Positions 20,647 through 30,940 of a DNA stretch of 64,000 bases are shown piece after piece. Position 1 is the stretch's first letter. Every line of letters begins with the position of its first letter. The translations under genes and the position numbers were made by a program. The stretch comes from Salvia splendens. Its lineage: Eukaryota; Streptophyta; Magnoliopsida; Lamiales; Lamiaceae. Location: the NCBI RefSeq assembly GCF_004379255.2, contig NC_056039.1, positions 4,594,501 through 4,658,500 on the forward strand, read 5' to 3'. The notes beneath the pieces were generated by a model. The model saw nothing but the letters and a program-made list of their open reading frames with translations. It did not search any database and had not been told where the DNA came from.

Positions 20647-22758
20647 TGCTTGGTGGTGCCGATCTGACTGCTCGGCACTTCTAAGCGCAATTTGCAGGCA
20701 TTCCTTTGCTCTTTTTTGGTCACCTCGGATGACCGCTATCCCTCCTTTAGTAGGGATCTTGATGGTGAGGTGATAGGTGGAGCAAACGGCCCGAACTGTG
20801 TTGAGCCAGTCTCTTCCCAGGATGACGTTGTACGGGGACCGAGCTTTTACCACGAAAAACTCAATCATCGTACTGGAGCTAGTAGGCGCTTTCCCCACCG
20901 TGATCGGAAGGCTGATAATACCTTCAGGGCGGGTGTCCTCCTGGGCGAAGCTCTTCAGGGGAAGCGGAGCCGGGCTGAGCCGAGCTGGGTCCACTTCTAG
21001 TTTGTCGAAGCACTCTTTAAAAAGAATGCTGACTGACGCTCCTGTATCCACAAACACCCTGTGGATCAGTTTGTTTGCCACTCCGGCTTGGATGACAATG
21101 GCGTCTTGGTGAGGAGAGATGGCCGGGACGGGATCAGCATCCGAGAACGTAATCACTTCGTCCTGCTTCAGCCTTTTATGCGTTGGCTCCTCTCGATTGG
21201 AGCCCCTGCGCTCTGACTTCAGGGACGACTTGGTCTTCCCGGCAGGGAGAGCGTCAATAGTCAGGATTACTCCATCATATTGCGGCTCGTCATCGTCTTC
21301 GGGATCCGGCTGCCTTTTCGGATCCTGAGGAGCGCAGTTCGCACCTCTCTGCTTCTTATTCTTCTTTGACTGCTTGCTTTGGTATTTTTTCAATGTCCCT
21401 GCCCTCACAAGAACATCGATACCTGCAGCCAAGTTTCTGCACTCCTCGGTATCGTGACCGTGGTCTTGATGGTAGGAGCAGTAGTTATCCTGGGGTCGGC
21501 GCGCGGCAGATTTCGTCATCCGCTTTGGCTTTTCGAACAGGTCGGAGTGTAGTTCGAAAATTTCCGCTCTCGGCTTGTTCAGCGGTACGAACTGAGCGGG
21601 CGGCTTCTCGGGATTGAGACGGGGTCCCAATCTGTCTTGCACCGGAGTCCTTTGAATCCTTTCAAAAGGAGTTCGGCGAGGATGACCCTGATCGCCAAAA
21701 GGAGTTCGGCGAGGATGTCCCTGATCGCTATGATCGGGCTTCCTCCTGTCTCCTCGGGACGATGAGCTGTCTAACGACCGTTTGCGACGGTCTGCCTCAT
21801 CGGCCCGGGAGTACTGGTCCGCAATGTCCCACATTTCCTGAGCTGTCTGCGGACCGCACTCAACGAGCTTCCTGTAGAGAGCTCCGGGCAGGATTCCATT
21901 TTGGAATGCCGAGATGACAAGCAGATCGTTGAGATCGTCTACTTGCAGGCATTCCTTGTGGAATCTTGTCATAAAGTCGCTGATTTTTTCGTCGCGACCT
22001 TGACGAATGGAAAGCAGCTGAGCCGAAGTGATTCGGGCTTCCGCTTTCTGAAAGAACCTCCTGTGGAAGGCATCCATTAGATCTCGGTAAGATCTGATGC
22101 TGCCCTGGGGGAGGCTATCGAACCACCTTCTCGCGTTCCCGATGAGCAGCTCGGGAAACAGCTTGCACATGTGGACCTCGTTGAGACCCTGGTTCGCCAT
22201 GTTATACTGATAGCGCCCCAAGAAATCGTGAGGGTCCACGAGCCCGTCGTAAGTCATCGACGGAGTTCGGTAGTTCTGCGGTAGGGGAGTTCGGGTGATG
22301 TCGTCCGAGAACGGAGTCTTCAGTGCTCCGTACACGGCGAATCCGATATCTCGTCGGTATGGAGGAGATTGAGTTCTCCTGTGATTCCGGTACCGAGGAA
22401 GAGCAGGAATATGTCGGGGTTGAGGATTCTTCTTCCTGGAAGACACGGCACTACTGCGGTAGTGACTTTCATGTCTGGATGAGGAAGGAGAATCCTCCGC
22501 TTTCGTCTTCGGCTCTTGGCTCTTTTGCAGGAAGGCTAAGAACTCATCCTGCTTCTCAGCCAAGAACAGCTTGACAGCCTCATTCAAATCAGGCTGCTGG
22601 GAAGACTCAGTGGGACGATTTTTGGAGCGGCCTGTTCCTTCGCCATGAGAACTGGTGGTGGATTTATCCCTAGGCTGTTTTCCAGACCTATGGGATGGAT
22701 TGGCTTCCTCCTGGTTCTCACGGGCAGGAATACGGGTACTCTGCGATCTGGTATGCAT
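20644..22758 (-). CDS. gag: Gag-protease of E2
   Basis: 704 residues from MHTRSQST. An open frame continues upstream into the LTR, but homology with E3 gag (also starting MHTRSR) supports this Met. A retrotransposon gag (capsid) domain is recognised by FPELLIGNARRWFDSLPQGS and the following MDAFHRRFF. A short internal duplication, DQGHPRRTPFG/DQGHPRRTPFE, lies near the middle and is shared with E3. A zinc-finger-like segment is CSYHQDHGHDTEEC. The aspartic protease is marked by VFVDTGASVSILF (Asp at about 571) and ILGRDWL. The frame ends in UAG, followed in frame by pol. Confidence 0.93.
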   Translation of the reverse strand: MHTRSQSTRIPARENQEEANPSHRSGKQPRDKSTTSSHGEGTGRSKNRPTESSQQPDLNEAVKLFLAEKQDEFLAFLQKSQEPKTKAEDSPSSSRHESHYRSSAVSSRKKNPQPRHIPALPRYRNHRRTQSPPYRRDIGFAVYGALKTPFSDDITRTPLPQNYRTPSMTYDGLVDPHDFLGRYQYNMANQGLNEVHMCKLFPELLIGNARRWFDSLPQGSIRSYRDLMDAFHRRFFQKAEARITSAQLLSIRQGRDEKISDFMTRFHKECLQVDDLNDLLVISAFQNGILPGALYRKLVECGPQTAQEMWDIADQYSRADEADRRKRSLDSSSSRGDRRKPDHSDQGHPRRTPFGDQGHPRRTPFERIQRTPVQDRLGPRLNPEKPPAQFVPLNKPRAEIFELHSDLFEKPKRMTKSAARRPQDNYCSYHQDHGHDTEECRNLAAGIDVLVRAGTLKKYQSKQSKKNKKQRGANCAPQDPKRQPDPEDDDEPQYDGVILTIDALPAGKTKSSLKSERRGSNREEPTHKRLKQDEVITFSDADPVPAISPHQDAIVIQAGVANKLIHRVFVDTGASVSILFKECFDKLEVDPARLSPAPLPLKSFAQEDTRPEGIISLPITVGKAPTSSSTMIEFFVVKARSPYNVILGRDWLNTVRAVCSTYHLTIKIPTKGGIAVIRGDQKRAKECLQIALRSAEQSDRHHQA

Positions 22759-22816
22759 TTTTTGGGTGGAAAAAAATGGATCAAAAATTCGCTTTATCAC
22801 AAATTTTGTTCTCTGC

Positions 22817-22835
22817 TTCCCACAGACGGCGCCAG
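22817..22835 (-). other. Primer-binding segment of E2
   Basis: Immediately inside the 5' LTR the minus strand reads CTGGCGCCGTCTGTGGGAA, the sequence usual at this position in Tat-type elements. The same segment occurs in E3 (63954-63972) and in the small LTR element at 36446. I do not assign the tRNA. Confidence 0.8.
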
Positions 22836-23576
22836 TGATGGATCCGCGAATTTTTGATGTTAGCAAATGCTGGTAGAGAATGAAAATACAGACACAAAGA
22901 ATTTACGTGGTTCGATTTACTGAAGTAAATCTACGTCCACGGGAAAAAGGGAGGGCAAGATTGTATTGCTTGATCTGTTTTCTACAGCTTACAAATACAA
23001 ACTTGCTATTTGCTATATGGTGTTTTATCTCTAGAGAGCTTAACCTCCTCATATCAGATCTAAGTTCCATTTATATCTTGGACTAAGATCGTGGCTTGCA
23101 TCACCACCCTAAGTCGTGGATGTCGTGTAGGTCATGGCCTAAGATCGTGGATGTAGCGTAGGTCATGGCCTACGATCGTGGCCTGAGTTGACACCACGTG
23201 GTAGTGGGTGTGTTGGACATCCTGTATGGGTCCACTAACTCCTTGTTCGGTCGAATACTGAGACCGAACTGCTTTGGTTGCCGATCTGAGAGTAGAGCTT
23301 GATGCCGACCTGAGAGCAGAGCTTGATTGGTTGGCTTTTACCGAGCTGTAGGCTGAGGCCGAACTCTTTGGTAATGCCGAACTCATACTCCTGCTTTGGT
23401 TGCCGATCTGAGAGTAGAGCTTGATGCCGACCTGAGAGCAGAGCTTGATAGGTTGGCTTTTACCGAGCTGTAGGCTGAGGCCGAACTCTTTGGTAATGCC
23501 GAACTCATACTCTTCCTTGGGCTTTGGGCTGATGGGCCGTCATTGCTGTTGGGCTTGTTTAGTACGCACCCCATCA
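22836..23576 (-). repeat. 5' LTR of E2
   Basis: 741 bp, with the same ends as the partner LTR and a single visible difference from it (C at 23006). It is followed by the target duplication ACATC. It should drive transcription of gag-pol leftwards. The TATA-like motif is near 23076 on the minus strand. Confidence 0.95.
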
Positions 23577-23581
23577 ACATC

Positions 23582-24582
23582 TAATTAGTTTTTATTTACA
23601 ATAGACTATTTAAAAAAATGAAGCTTTTATTTTATTAAGAACTAAATTTTCTCTGTGCGACGCATGTGCAATGTATAAGTTAATTATGCACTGAAATAGT
23701 AATAGTTAAAACAAAATATAAAGTTATAAAAATTAAAATTCATATAAACACATAAATTAAATGGTTATGTTTTTATGTTTTGACTTGAGCAAGAGATGAG
23801 AAGATGTTAGATGGGTCATGAAGAAAAATGAAAAATAGTGACGCGTAGGAAATCATATATGATTAATAAATGGATTATGCAATTTTAGATTGTAATAATT
23901 TTTAAGAAATTACTGGTAATACAATAAATATAAGCGAAAATTCTGCACATAAATACAAACTACTGATTACTATGAATAAAGGGATCTAACCTTCGTTGAT
24001 GTACTAAATATAAGAATGTAGAATTTTCTATACTCCGTATGTAATATTTAACATTTTTAAAATATCCAATTAGTTTTTATTTGCAATAGACTATTCAAAG
24101 AAATTAAGCTTTTATTTTTATTAAAAATTAAATTTTCTTTGTGCGATGCATGTGCAATGTATGAGTTAATTATATGCACTTAAATAGTAATAGTTAAAAT
24201 AAAATACAAATGTATAAAAGAAATAGATAATTAAATAATTAATTTCCTGAACAAATTAAATATTCCTTTGTAGAATGTATAAATACTACCTAGTTCAATT
24301 TTATGCAATAACTAATATGCAAGAAAATTAATTTTGTGAACATGTTAATAAAAAGACTGCCAATTTTAGATTGTATTTTTTAAGAAAGTACAGATAATGC
24401 AAATAAATGTAAGTGGGAAATTCACACATAAAAGCAAACTACGAATTATTAATAAAGGGATCCAACTTCATTGACGCATTGAATAGTACTCGTATAAGAA
24501 TCAAAATATTTAAACGAATTGCATCGGTTGAGACTGAAACTCCTAGACCCGACCCGCAACCCGCATTGTACGAACTACACCG
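23582..24582. repeat. Diverged tandem repeat, right of E2
   Basis: This continues the repeat series of 11143-12469. The broken unit resumes at once after the insertion (ACATCTAATTAGTTTTTATT), as in the next unit (ATCCAATTAGTTTTTATTTG near 24065). Landmarks occur at about 23920 and 24395. No coding frame is seen. Confidence 0.7.
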
Positions 24583-24590
24583 CTTGAAAG
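24520..24590 (-). pseudogene. Fragment of the 3' end of a SOSEKI gene
   Basis: The minus strand encodes FKRCSSYNAG, matching LKRCSSYNAG near the C-terminus of the SOSEKI gene at 39533-40682. At the DNA level, GCATTGTACGAACT and GACCCGACCCGC are shared, with a 7-bp extra copy of ACCCGCA here. The match is only about 60 bp long and sits in the repeat array. The hAT element is inserted at its edge. Confidence 0.6.
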
Positions 24591-25598
24591 CAATGGCGGA
24601 TCCAGAAACTGGAATTCGGGGGGTCGGACATAGTAAACAATATTTTATTATTTCCAATTTTATGGCGTCTTTTCGTTGCTTCCTCCTACGCCTTCGCCGT
24701 CGTCCTCATAAACCCTACTAAAGTAATCAAACAACGTGTTGTAAATATCATTGTCGTCGTAAATACATTTTCATGCTTGAATATGTTGTCTAAATAAGTA
24801 GCTTAGAAATCACAATTCGCCTTAAACAATATTCATCCTTTTTTTTAACTTCATTTACAAAAATTTAAATTGTCAAATTTCATAATTTAATAATAAGTCT
24901 TTTAGACAAAAAACAAAAAAATGGATAAATATTTCGTTATTGAAAATAGATATTTGACATTTAATTAAAATTAGATAAAAAAAATACTACTCCTGATGGT
25001 CTAATAATTAATTAAAAAGTTATGAAATTATTTAGCACAACTTTTTATATTTTGAAATTATCTATTTAAATTAATTTTTATTAAAATAAGATAGATATGT
25101 ATATATAGTTACCAATCCATTATTTTTGAAAAAAATACTTACAGTATTAAATTTTATAGGTATTAATTTAGTATTAGTAGCCATTACAGTTAATTAATTA
25201 CTTTAATTAGTAGAAGTATTCATTTATTAGTGATCTCAAAAGTTAATTAAATGAGTTATCAAAATTGAAAATTAAAATACGCAATCAAAAGATATAAAAG
25301 TGATTCAAATAACCAAATGTGTGGGTCCCACAATGAGTCATTTTTTCTTTTTCGGTTTCATCTTCTTCTTTCCCTCTTCTCGCCTGAAACTCTATTTTCA
25401 TTCTCTGCATTTCAGTTTTTTCAAATTCTTCCTCTCATTTATTCAAACTTCCTACTATATAAAAACAGTGACAACTCTCTTTTCCGCTCCAGCGCACCGT
25501 GGGTCGACGGTGACTTCAAAGGGCGGAACTAAATGGAGTTCGGTTGGCCGGCGGTGGGGTCGGCCGACCCCGCTCGACCCCACCTGGATCCGCCACTG
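24591..25598. mobile_element. Non-autonomous hAT element (Tip100-like ends)
   Basis: 1,008 bp with terminal inverted repeats CAATGGCGGATCCAG and CTGGATCCGCCACTG and a perfect 8-bp target duplication CTTGAAAG (24583-24590 and 25599-25606). An 8-bp duplication is diagnostic of hAT, and the CAGTGGCGGA-type end resembles the Tip100 group. No transposase frame is present. The small open frames inside are not recognisable. Confidence 0.88.
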
Positions 25599-25606
25599 CT
25601 TGAAAG

Positions 25607-25832
25607 TCCGCATCATAATGGTGTCTAAGAAATCATATATGATTATTAATAAAGAGAGCATGCCAATTTTAATAAATTATAGACACTGCACATAAATATA
25701 AGCAAAAATCCACACATAAATATAAACTACAAACTAATAAAACAATATAACTTTCCTTGACACGTTAAAAATAAGAACATTGAATTTTCTATACACTTTG
25801 ATAATTATAAGCCAATATACATATTATTACAT
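25607..25832. repeat. Last diverged unit of the tandem repeat
   Basis: It contains CACATAAATATAAACTAC and the neighbouring landmark sequences of the repeat unit, at about 25640-25800. It is interrupted on the right by the Mutator-type element. Confidence 0.6.
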
Positions 25833-25841
25833 AATTTATTG

Positions 25842-26943
25842 GGGGTAATTACACTATACATACAAAATATTTCACCATTGTTTCAAATTAATACAAAAAA
25901 TTTTAAGTTGACATATATCATACAAAAAGTTTAACTAATGTTCCAAACTAATACACTCCGTCTAAATTACTTAACACCGTTAGTTTTATTTGCTAAATGA
26001 GAATTATGCCTATAATACATTTTGTCCAAATCACTTAGCACCATTAGTTTTCTTTACTAAATCATAATTATGCCTACAATATGAAAACATGTACTCAATA
26101 AATTCAATATGACAAACTTCATGCAAAGAACACAAATGGAGATACATACATCAACCCATAATTCCCTCTTTAGAATTCCCCATCCAAAATTATTGTTTTA
26201 GCTTTCAACTATACACCAATCAAAGACCATTTTCAGTTTATTCAGATGAATATATCTACATTAAAATCAAAACCTACATATGGAACTTTCTTTGTGTCTT
26301 GCACCATTATTCTCTTGTGCTTTTTTGCTCGAAGATTCAACCATTGCATCGATTTTCAATTACTATTATGCAGACCGCGGGGGAGGTGTAACGAGGCAGC
26401 GCCTCCGTATGTGCAAGCGTCACCACCGTCGTCCAATTTTCCCCCGGTTTCAGGATTTTCTCCACCCAACACAGAGTGCCTCGGCCGTCGAAGCTCTCAT
26501 CGATGTCTTCCACCGCCACCAAAACATCCTTACCTCCATTTATTATCTTCTCCACTTCACGAAATTTCTCTATATAACTAATAATGCTTACAAACTGCAA
26601 ATCAATGTGGCCGGCGGCGTTAGCTCTGTTTCTTCTCCATGGTGACTGGTGTGGATGAGATTTGTGAGAGAAGAGTTAAAAGAAACACTTATCCGTGTTC
26701 TTTGTTATTAGTGTATTGAGGTTTTCATATTGAATGTAGGTTATCGTTATTGAATGGAGATTTTCATATTGCAGATATAATTCTTGATTTAGCAAATAAA
26801 ACTAACGGTGTTAAGTAATTTAGACGGAGTGTATTAGTTTGAAACATTAGTTAAATTTTTTGTATGATATATGTCAACTTAAAACTTTTTGTACTGATTT
26901 GAAATAATTGTGAAATATTTTGTATGTATGGTGTAATTACCCC
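25842..26943. mobile_element. Non-autonomous Mutator-type element with long inverted repeats
   Basis: 1,102 bp. The ends begin GGGGTAATTACAC and the inverted repeat continues for about 150-200 bp with few mismatches. A perfect 9-bp duplication AATTTATTG flanks it (25833-25841 and 26944-26952), as expected for Mutator. The interior at about 26360-26560 is markedly richer in G+C than the ends and holds an 87-codon minus-strand frame (VLVAVEDIDESFDGRG) that I cannot identify. This suggests a captured gene piece. Confidence 0.88.
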
Positions 26944-26952
26944 AATTTATTG

Positions 26953-27665
26953 ATAAAACATCAAGAGTGTAATGTCTCGAATATTTTAATAAAATCTTCA
27001 CACTGAATAAAGTGGCCTCATAGGATTTCATAAGAGTTAGCAAAATATTTGAAAAGTGAGTACCAAATAGAAAACCTTAATTTCGGTATGTGGCAAAGCA
27101 TAGAAATAGTTGTAGTTAAAATAAAAATAAATATGTATCATGTGTGCACGTCGTGGAGGGAAATTCAAATTTCCGGCTAGTGGTTTTTTCCTCATAGGTG
27201 CCATTTTCACACTTATCATAAATATTGCAATTAAAGTGAAAGCAAAATCACATTTGTATGATAATATTAATTTACCAATTAGGCAATTATCACGCCATTT
27301 ATAAATGGATGAACCCATACCCGGGTTTAACCTGAACCGGCCCAATCCAGTATTCCATAATTTTAATTTTTCTAGTGTAGGATCGCTTGGGCCTATGTTT
27401 GTCAGTATTAGGCAAATAAAATTTAATGGGCCTAATTAAAGAGGCTGCCAAAAGCCACTTATATATCCTATTTTAGTTATCCTTTACTTTATGGCAACAA
27501 AATAAGATATTTTATTTTTTGCTTAAACTAATCTTCTTACACTTTCACGCATGTTTACTATTTATGTAGCATTTTTTAAAGAAAAAATGTCATTTTTATT
27601 CGCAAAGAATAACTTTTATTCACAACAACAATAGTTCCTTGTTTTTACCTTTTGTTACTATGTTT
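26953..27665. other. Intergenic, AT-rich
   Basis: No gene is seen. The 102-codon minus-strand frame at 27037-27345 has no recognisable motif or splice context. Confidence 0.5.
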
Positions 27666-27865
27666 TGTGAAGGTAAAATGTGTTTTAGACATCATGTGTA
27701 GTCGAATGTTTTCGTCGATATAGTGAAAGTTGACGACTTGAACGGGTCCAACGTCCCCAACGTCGATGGAACGCCATTTGTGAATGAAAAATGTGTCTCA
27801 GCCATCATGTGCTCCTTCACTAATGAGCATATATAGTCTGAATATTTTCCTCCGACTTCGTGATT
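27666..27865 (-). pseudogene. Relic of ALP1-like exon 2, two partial copies
   Basis: Segments such as AATGTGTTTTAGACATCATG and GGGTCCAACGTCCCC match exon 2 of the ALP1-like gene (3645-3770). A second partial copy follows directly (GCCATTTGTGAATGAAAAAT, then CATCATGTGCTCCTTCACTA). The copies are diverged and carry small deletions and no open frame. They may come from a related gene or a dead transposon. Confidence 0.7.
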
Positions 27866-29145
27866 AAATGTAGTAATTGTAACTTGATATAACTCATATC
27901 TTATTTTTTTCGTAACTCATCTTCTTGTTGCACGCATGCTTATTTTATATATTTATCAATTATTTCAAAGAATAAATGTCATTTTTATTGCCACAAATAA
28001 CAAATTTGATTCAACTGAATAATAAGTTTTATTCGTAAGAAAGTTAAATAAAGAAAATGAGAAAAAAATTGAGTTAGTGGTATTATTCGACCTGAACATG
28101 TTCGATAAAAATACAAATTAAAATATCAAGATTTGAATTAACATTTTAAAACCCAGAGTTTGATGAAGCCTTACAAGAATTATCCTGCTGAAGGTCCATA
28201 TATATGGCCCAAATAAATAGGTTTTTAAATTTTTGTTGCAATAGTTGCTCATATGAAAATTCGAAAAAAATAGTGAAATTTCTTTTTTTTTTATATTCCA
28301 AACGTTACTAAGGTTCACTCAAAGAAGAAAGAACGGGTTTTTTTGGCCTTCGACTAACTAATCCTTATTATACTCTCATACTACTTTGCAAATCAAAATG
28401 TGGAAAAAATTGCTAAACTAATACTACTTACATATATTAAATCTAATGAAGGCGTCACTTTTTATGATGCACGTAGTATAGTAATAGAACAGTACTCTAG
28501 CTAAAAATTGGCAACTTAGCATTACAAAACAGTTCAGAATATGAATATAATAAAAAAACAATAAAATCATCGAAATAACAAAATAAGCGTGAAATGGAAC
28601 AAAAACAAGACAAATAGATGCAACAGCACCACACATCATCATGACATTATCCATCAATCTCCATTCACCATATAATAGTGGTCCACATCATCATGAGAAG
28701 TTCGGGTAATAATTCCAAATCAATTATTGAGCGTCGTATATTCAAGCTTATTACAAAAATTGAACATACGTGGCCTAATATACTGGACGCGGCTACCAAA
28801 AGTAATACAGTTGGTCTTCTATTCTTCCTTAAAAAACAATCCCAATAACTGAAGCTGACCGAACCCCCTCATGTTTTTTCTTAGTCAACAACTTTTTTTG
28901 TTTTCATGCTTAGTCAACATCTAAGGTCTCGCCACTTCACATTAATCATCTTATTTTACTACACAAAAAAGTATGTACAATATTTTGGGAACACCATTAG
29001 CCGTTTCGAGATCGAACCCCTCATTAAATTCATGTTACAAAAAGTTTATACAAAGTGACAAAATTATTTAATCTCCCCACACATAAAAGTCAAAAAGTAG
29101 CATCCAAATTTTGTCCCAAAATGGAAATGCAAACTCCTAAATGTG
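27866..29145. other. Intergenic, AT-rich
   Basis: No gene, RNA or transposon ends could be supported. Open frames here are short and AT-driven. Confidence 0.5.
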
Positions 29146-29148
29146 TAA

Positions 29149-30256
29149 GAGTGTCCACAATGGTGGCCCTTGAAGGCTATCAAATGTGGCCCGGCCACCA
29201 TTTGTGGCTCTCTTGTAGCCTTTACAATGGTAAAATGAATAAAAACAATAGGGCCACGAAATGTGGCCCTCTCCAAAAAACAAAATTAATTTGTTTGCTT
29301 TTTTAATAATATTTTTTAATTTATGTATAATAAATTTTATTAGTCTTTAAATTTATGATATTTATAAATTTAATTAAAATAAAATAATTTGGATTGTAAA
29401 TAAAAAAAATTCACAACCTAAAAAAAATGTAACAATAATTTCGTTGTATTATATTAAAGTAGGAAAATTATACAACGAAAGTGACCTAGTTTAAAAACAA
29501 CAACCCGGAAACCCAAAACCCAAATCACTCTGCAGCGCTCCTTCTACGGTTCCAGACCTCTTCAACCATATCAGCCTGCAGTGATGAATGCGATATTTGG
29601 CTCCGCATATCGGTGTACCGCTGGATCAAGTATTCATTACTACGTGGTATACCCATCTGCAGGGGCTCCATGGCAGTACCCGAGCTTGAACTAGCACCAT
29701 CTTCCGGTGTCCATCGCTCTGCAGCAAATCCTTCGTCATCTATTATCATATTGTGCAATATGATACATGCAGTCATGATGTCTGCGACATCATTTTCGTG
29801 CCATTGTCGAGCCGGACACCGTATAATTGCCCATCGCGTTTGGAGTACACCCCTTGGAGTACAGTCCCGTGCATATCCACCAGACGTTGGCAATCATCAG
29901 CCGATGGCTTCTGTAGATACTCCCCTTTGAAGATATCCTTAATGCCCCTGCAAAACTGCCTCAACGTCTGTAGGGCAGTCGTTTCGCCCGTTTGTAGGTA
30001 TTCGTCGAACATGTCAGCGGGCCCGGCATATGCAAGCTGTCTAATTGCCATCGTACACTTCTGGTATGTCGACAAGCCGGGTAGGCCGGTGGCATCATAT
30101 CGCAAGTTGAAGCACCTGAACCACTGCGCCAAACACGTCGCTATATATTACGTGCGCGGTCCCTCGGCTCTCGGCCCTGCGCCCCGGCTCTCGGCTCTCT
30201 GCAATGAGGGGCCGCGCACCGAGCCGCGGGCCGTGGCTCCCCCATTGTGGACACTC
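29149..30256 (-). mobile_element. PIF/Harbinger deletion derivative
   Basis: 1,108 bp with terminal inverted repeats GAGTGTCCACAATGG and CCATTGTGGACACTC and target duplication TAA (29146-29148 and 30257-30259), the 3-bp TWA type of PIF/Harbinger. It keeps two pieces of the nuclease gene but not its catalytic core. Confidence 0.88.
29525..30132 (-). pseudogene. Harbinger nuclease, internally deleted
   Basis: The upstream piece (30132 to about 29870) has GLSTYQKCTMAIRQLAYAGP and ALQTLRQFCRGIKDIF, typical of the N-terminal part of the plant transposon nuclease family. After RLVDMHG it jumps, with a frame change near 29860, to the C-terminal motif VLQTRWAIIRCPA and IMTACIILHNMIIDDEG. The section with the catalytic Asp and Glu residues is gone. 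Confidence 0.82.
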
Positions 30257-30259
30257 TAA

Positions 30260-30334
30260 GGGACAAGAATTCGTCCACCGCCTCCGATTTCAATTATTTA
30301 TTCCCAATAATCTTAGATGCAATCTTCACTTTCA

Positions 30335-30374
<40 letters not shown>

Positions 30375-30935
30375 ATAAGTATTTCCTATTTTAACTTTTC
30401 CAATGTTGTACAGTATACTCGGTTAATGGGAGACTGTTCTATCCAATTAGTCAAAATGGTAGTAGAAATACGGAGTATAATATTTTTATTAATAATAAAT
30501 ATAAAATTTAAAGATTGTTTCATGGTGGATTTGAACTCCAGACCTACCTTGAGCATTAAAAACTATATTACTAAACTAAGTATAATTAGTGGAAATGGTG
30601 CTTGTGAAAACAATAGATTAAACTTGAGTTGGAAAATGAGTTTGTTAGCTCCTTAATTATTATTTTCAATATTGAATTCTTGAATTAATGACTGACTACA
30701 GTATTCAGGTTCGATATATATATTAAATGGAGTAAAAGCATTCTTAAAATAATTATCTTAATATAAGACTAGTAAAATATTAGTAGTATTTGCACCGCAG
30801 GGACATCGGTTGTAGCATAATTTTGCAGTTACACTGAATCTACGCAGCATTTTTTTCACAGATACTATTCTTTTTGGCTTCGTATATATATGGTCGGTGG
30901 CTGGCCGCCAACAAATTTTGCTTCCTTTTTTAGTT
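30260..30935. other. Intergenic, AT-rich
   Basis: No gene is seen. The stretch contains a TTA microsatellite (30337-30374) and a tRNA-like B-box remnant near 30525 without a foldable tRNA. Confidence 0.5.
30337..30374. repeat. (TTA)n microsatellite
   Basis: About twelve uninterrupted TTA repeats, just outside the Harbinger derivative. Confidence 0.9.
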
Positions 30936-30940
30936 CATTT

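Larger units (their letters stand above)
12475..23576 (-). mobile_element. Complete Tat-type Ty3/gypsy retrotransposon E2
   Basis: The element is 11,102 bp, with two 741-bp LTRs and a perfect 5-bp target duplication ACATC (12470-12474 and 23577-23581). On the minus strand the order is LTR, primer-binding segment, gag-protease, pol, minisatellite spacer, antisense gene, polypurine tract, LTR. The second RNase H domain in pol places it in the Tat clade (Ogre/Retand and relatives). Nearly identical LTRs and intact frames indicate a recent, potentially autonomous copy. Confidence 0.95.

Noticed and set aside
22759..22866. N-terminal extension of gag (MLTSKIRGSITG) from within the LTR
   Set aside because: It crosses the LTR end and the primer-binding segment, and E3 gag homology begins at MHTRS.
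30515..30560. tRNA or SINE near GGATTTGAACTCCAGACC
   Set aside because: Only a B-box-like element is visible. No cloverleaf or A box at the right distance could be formed by eye.
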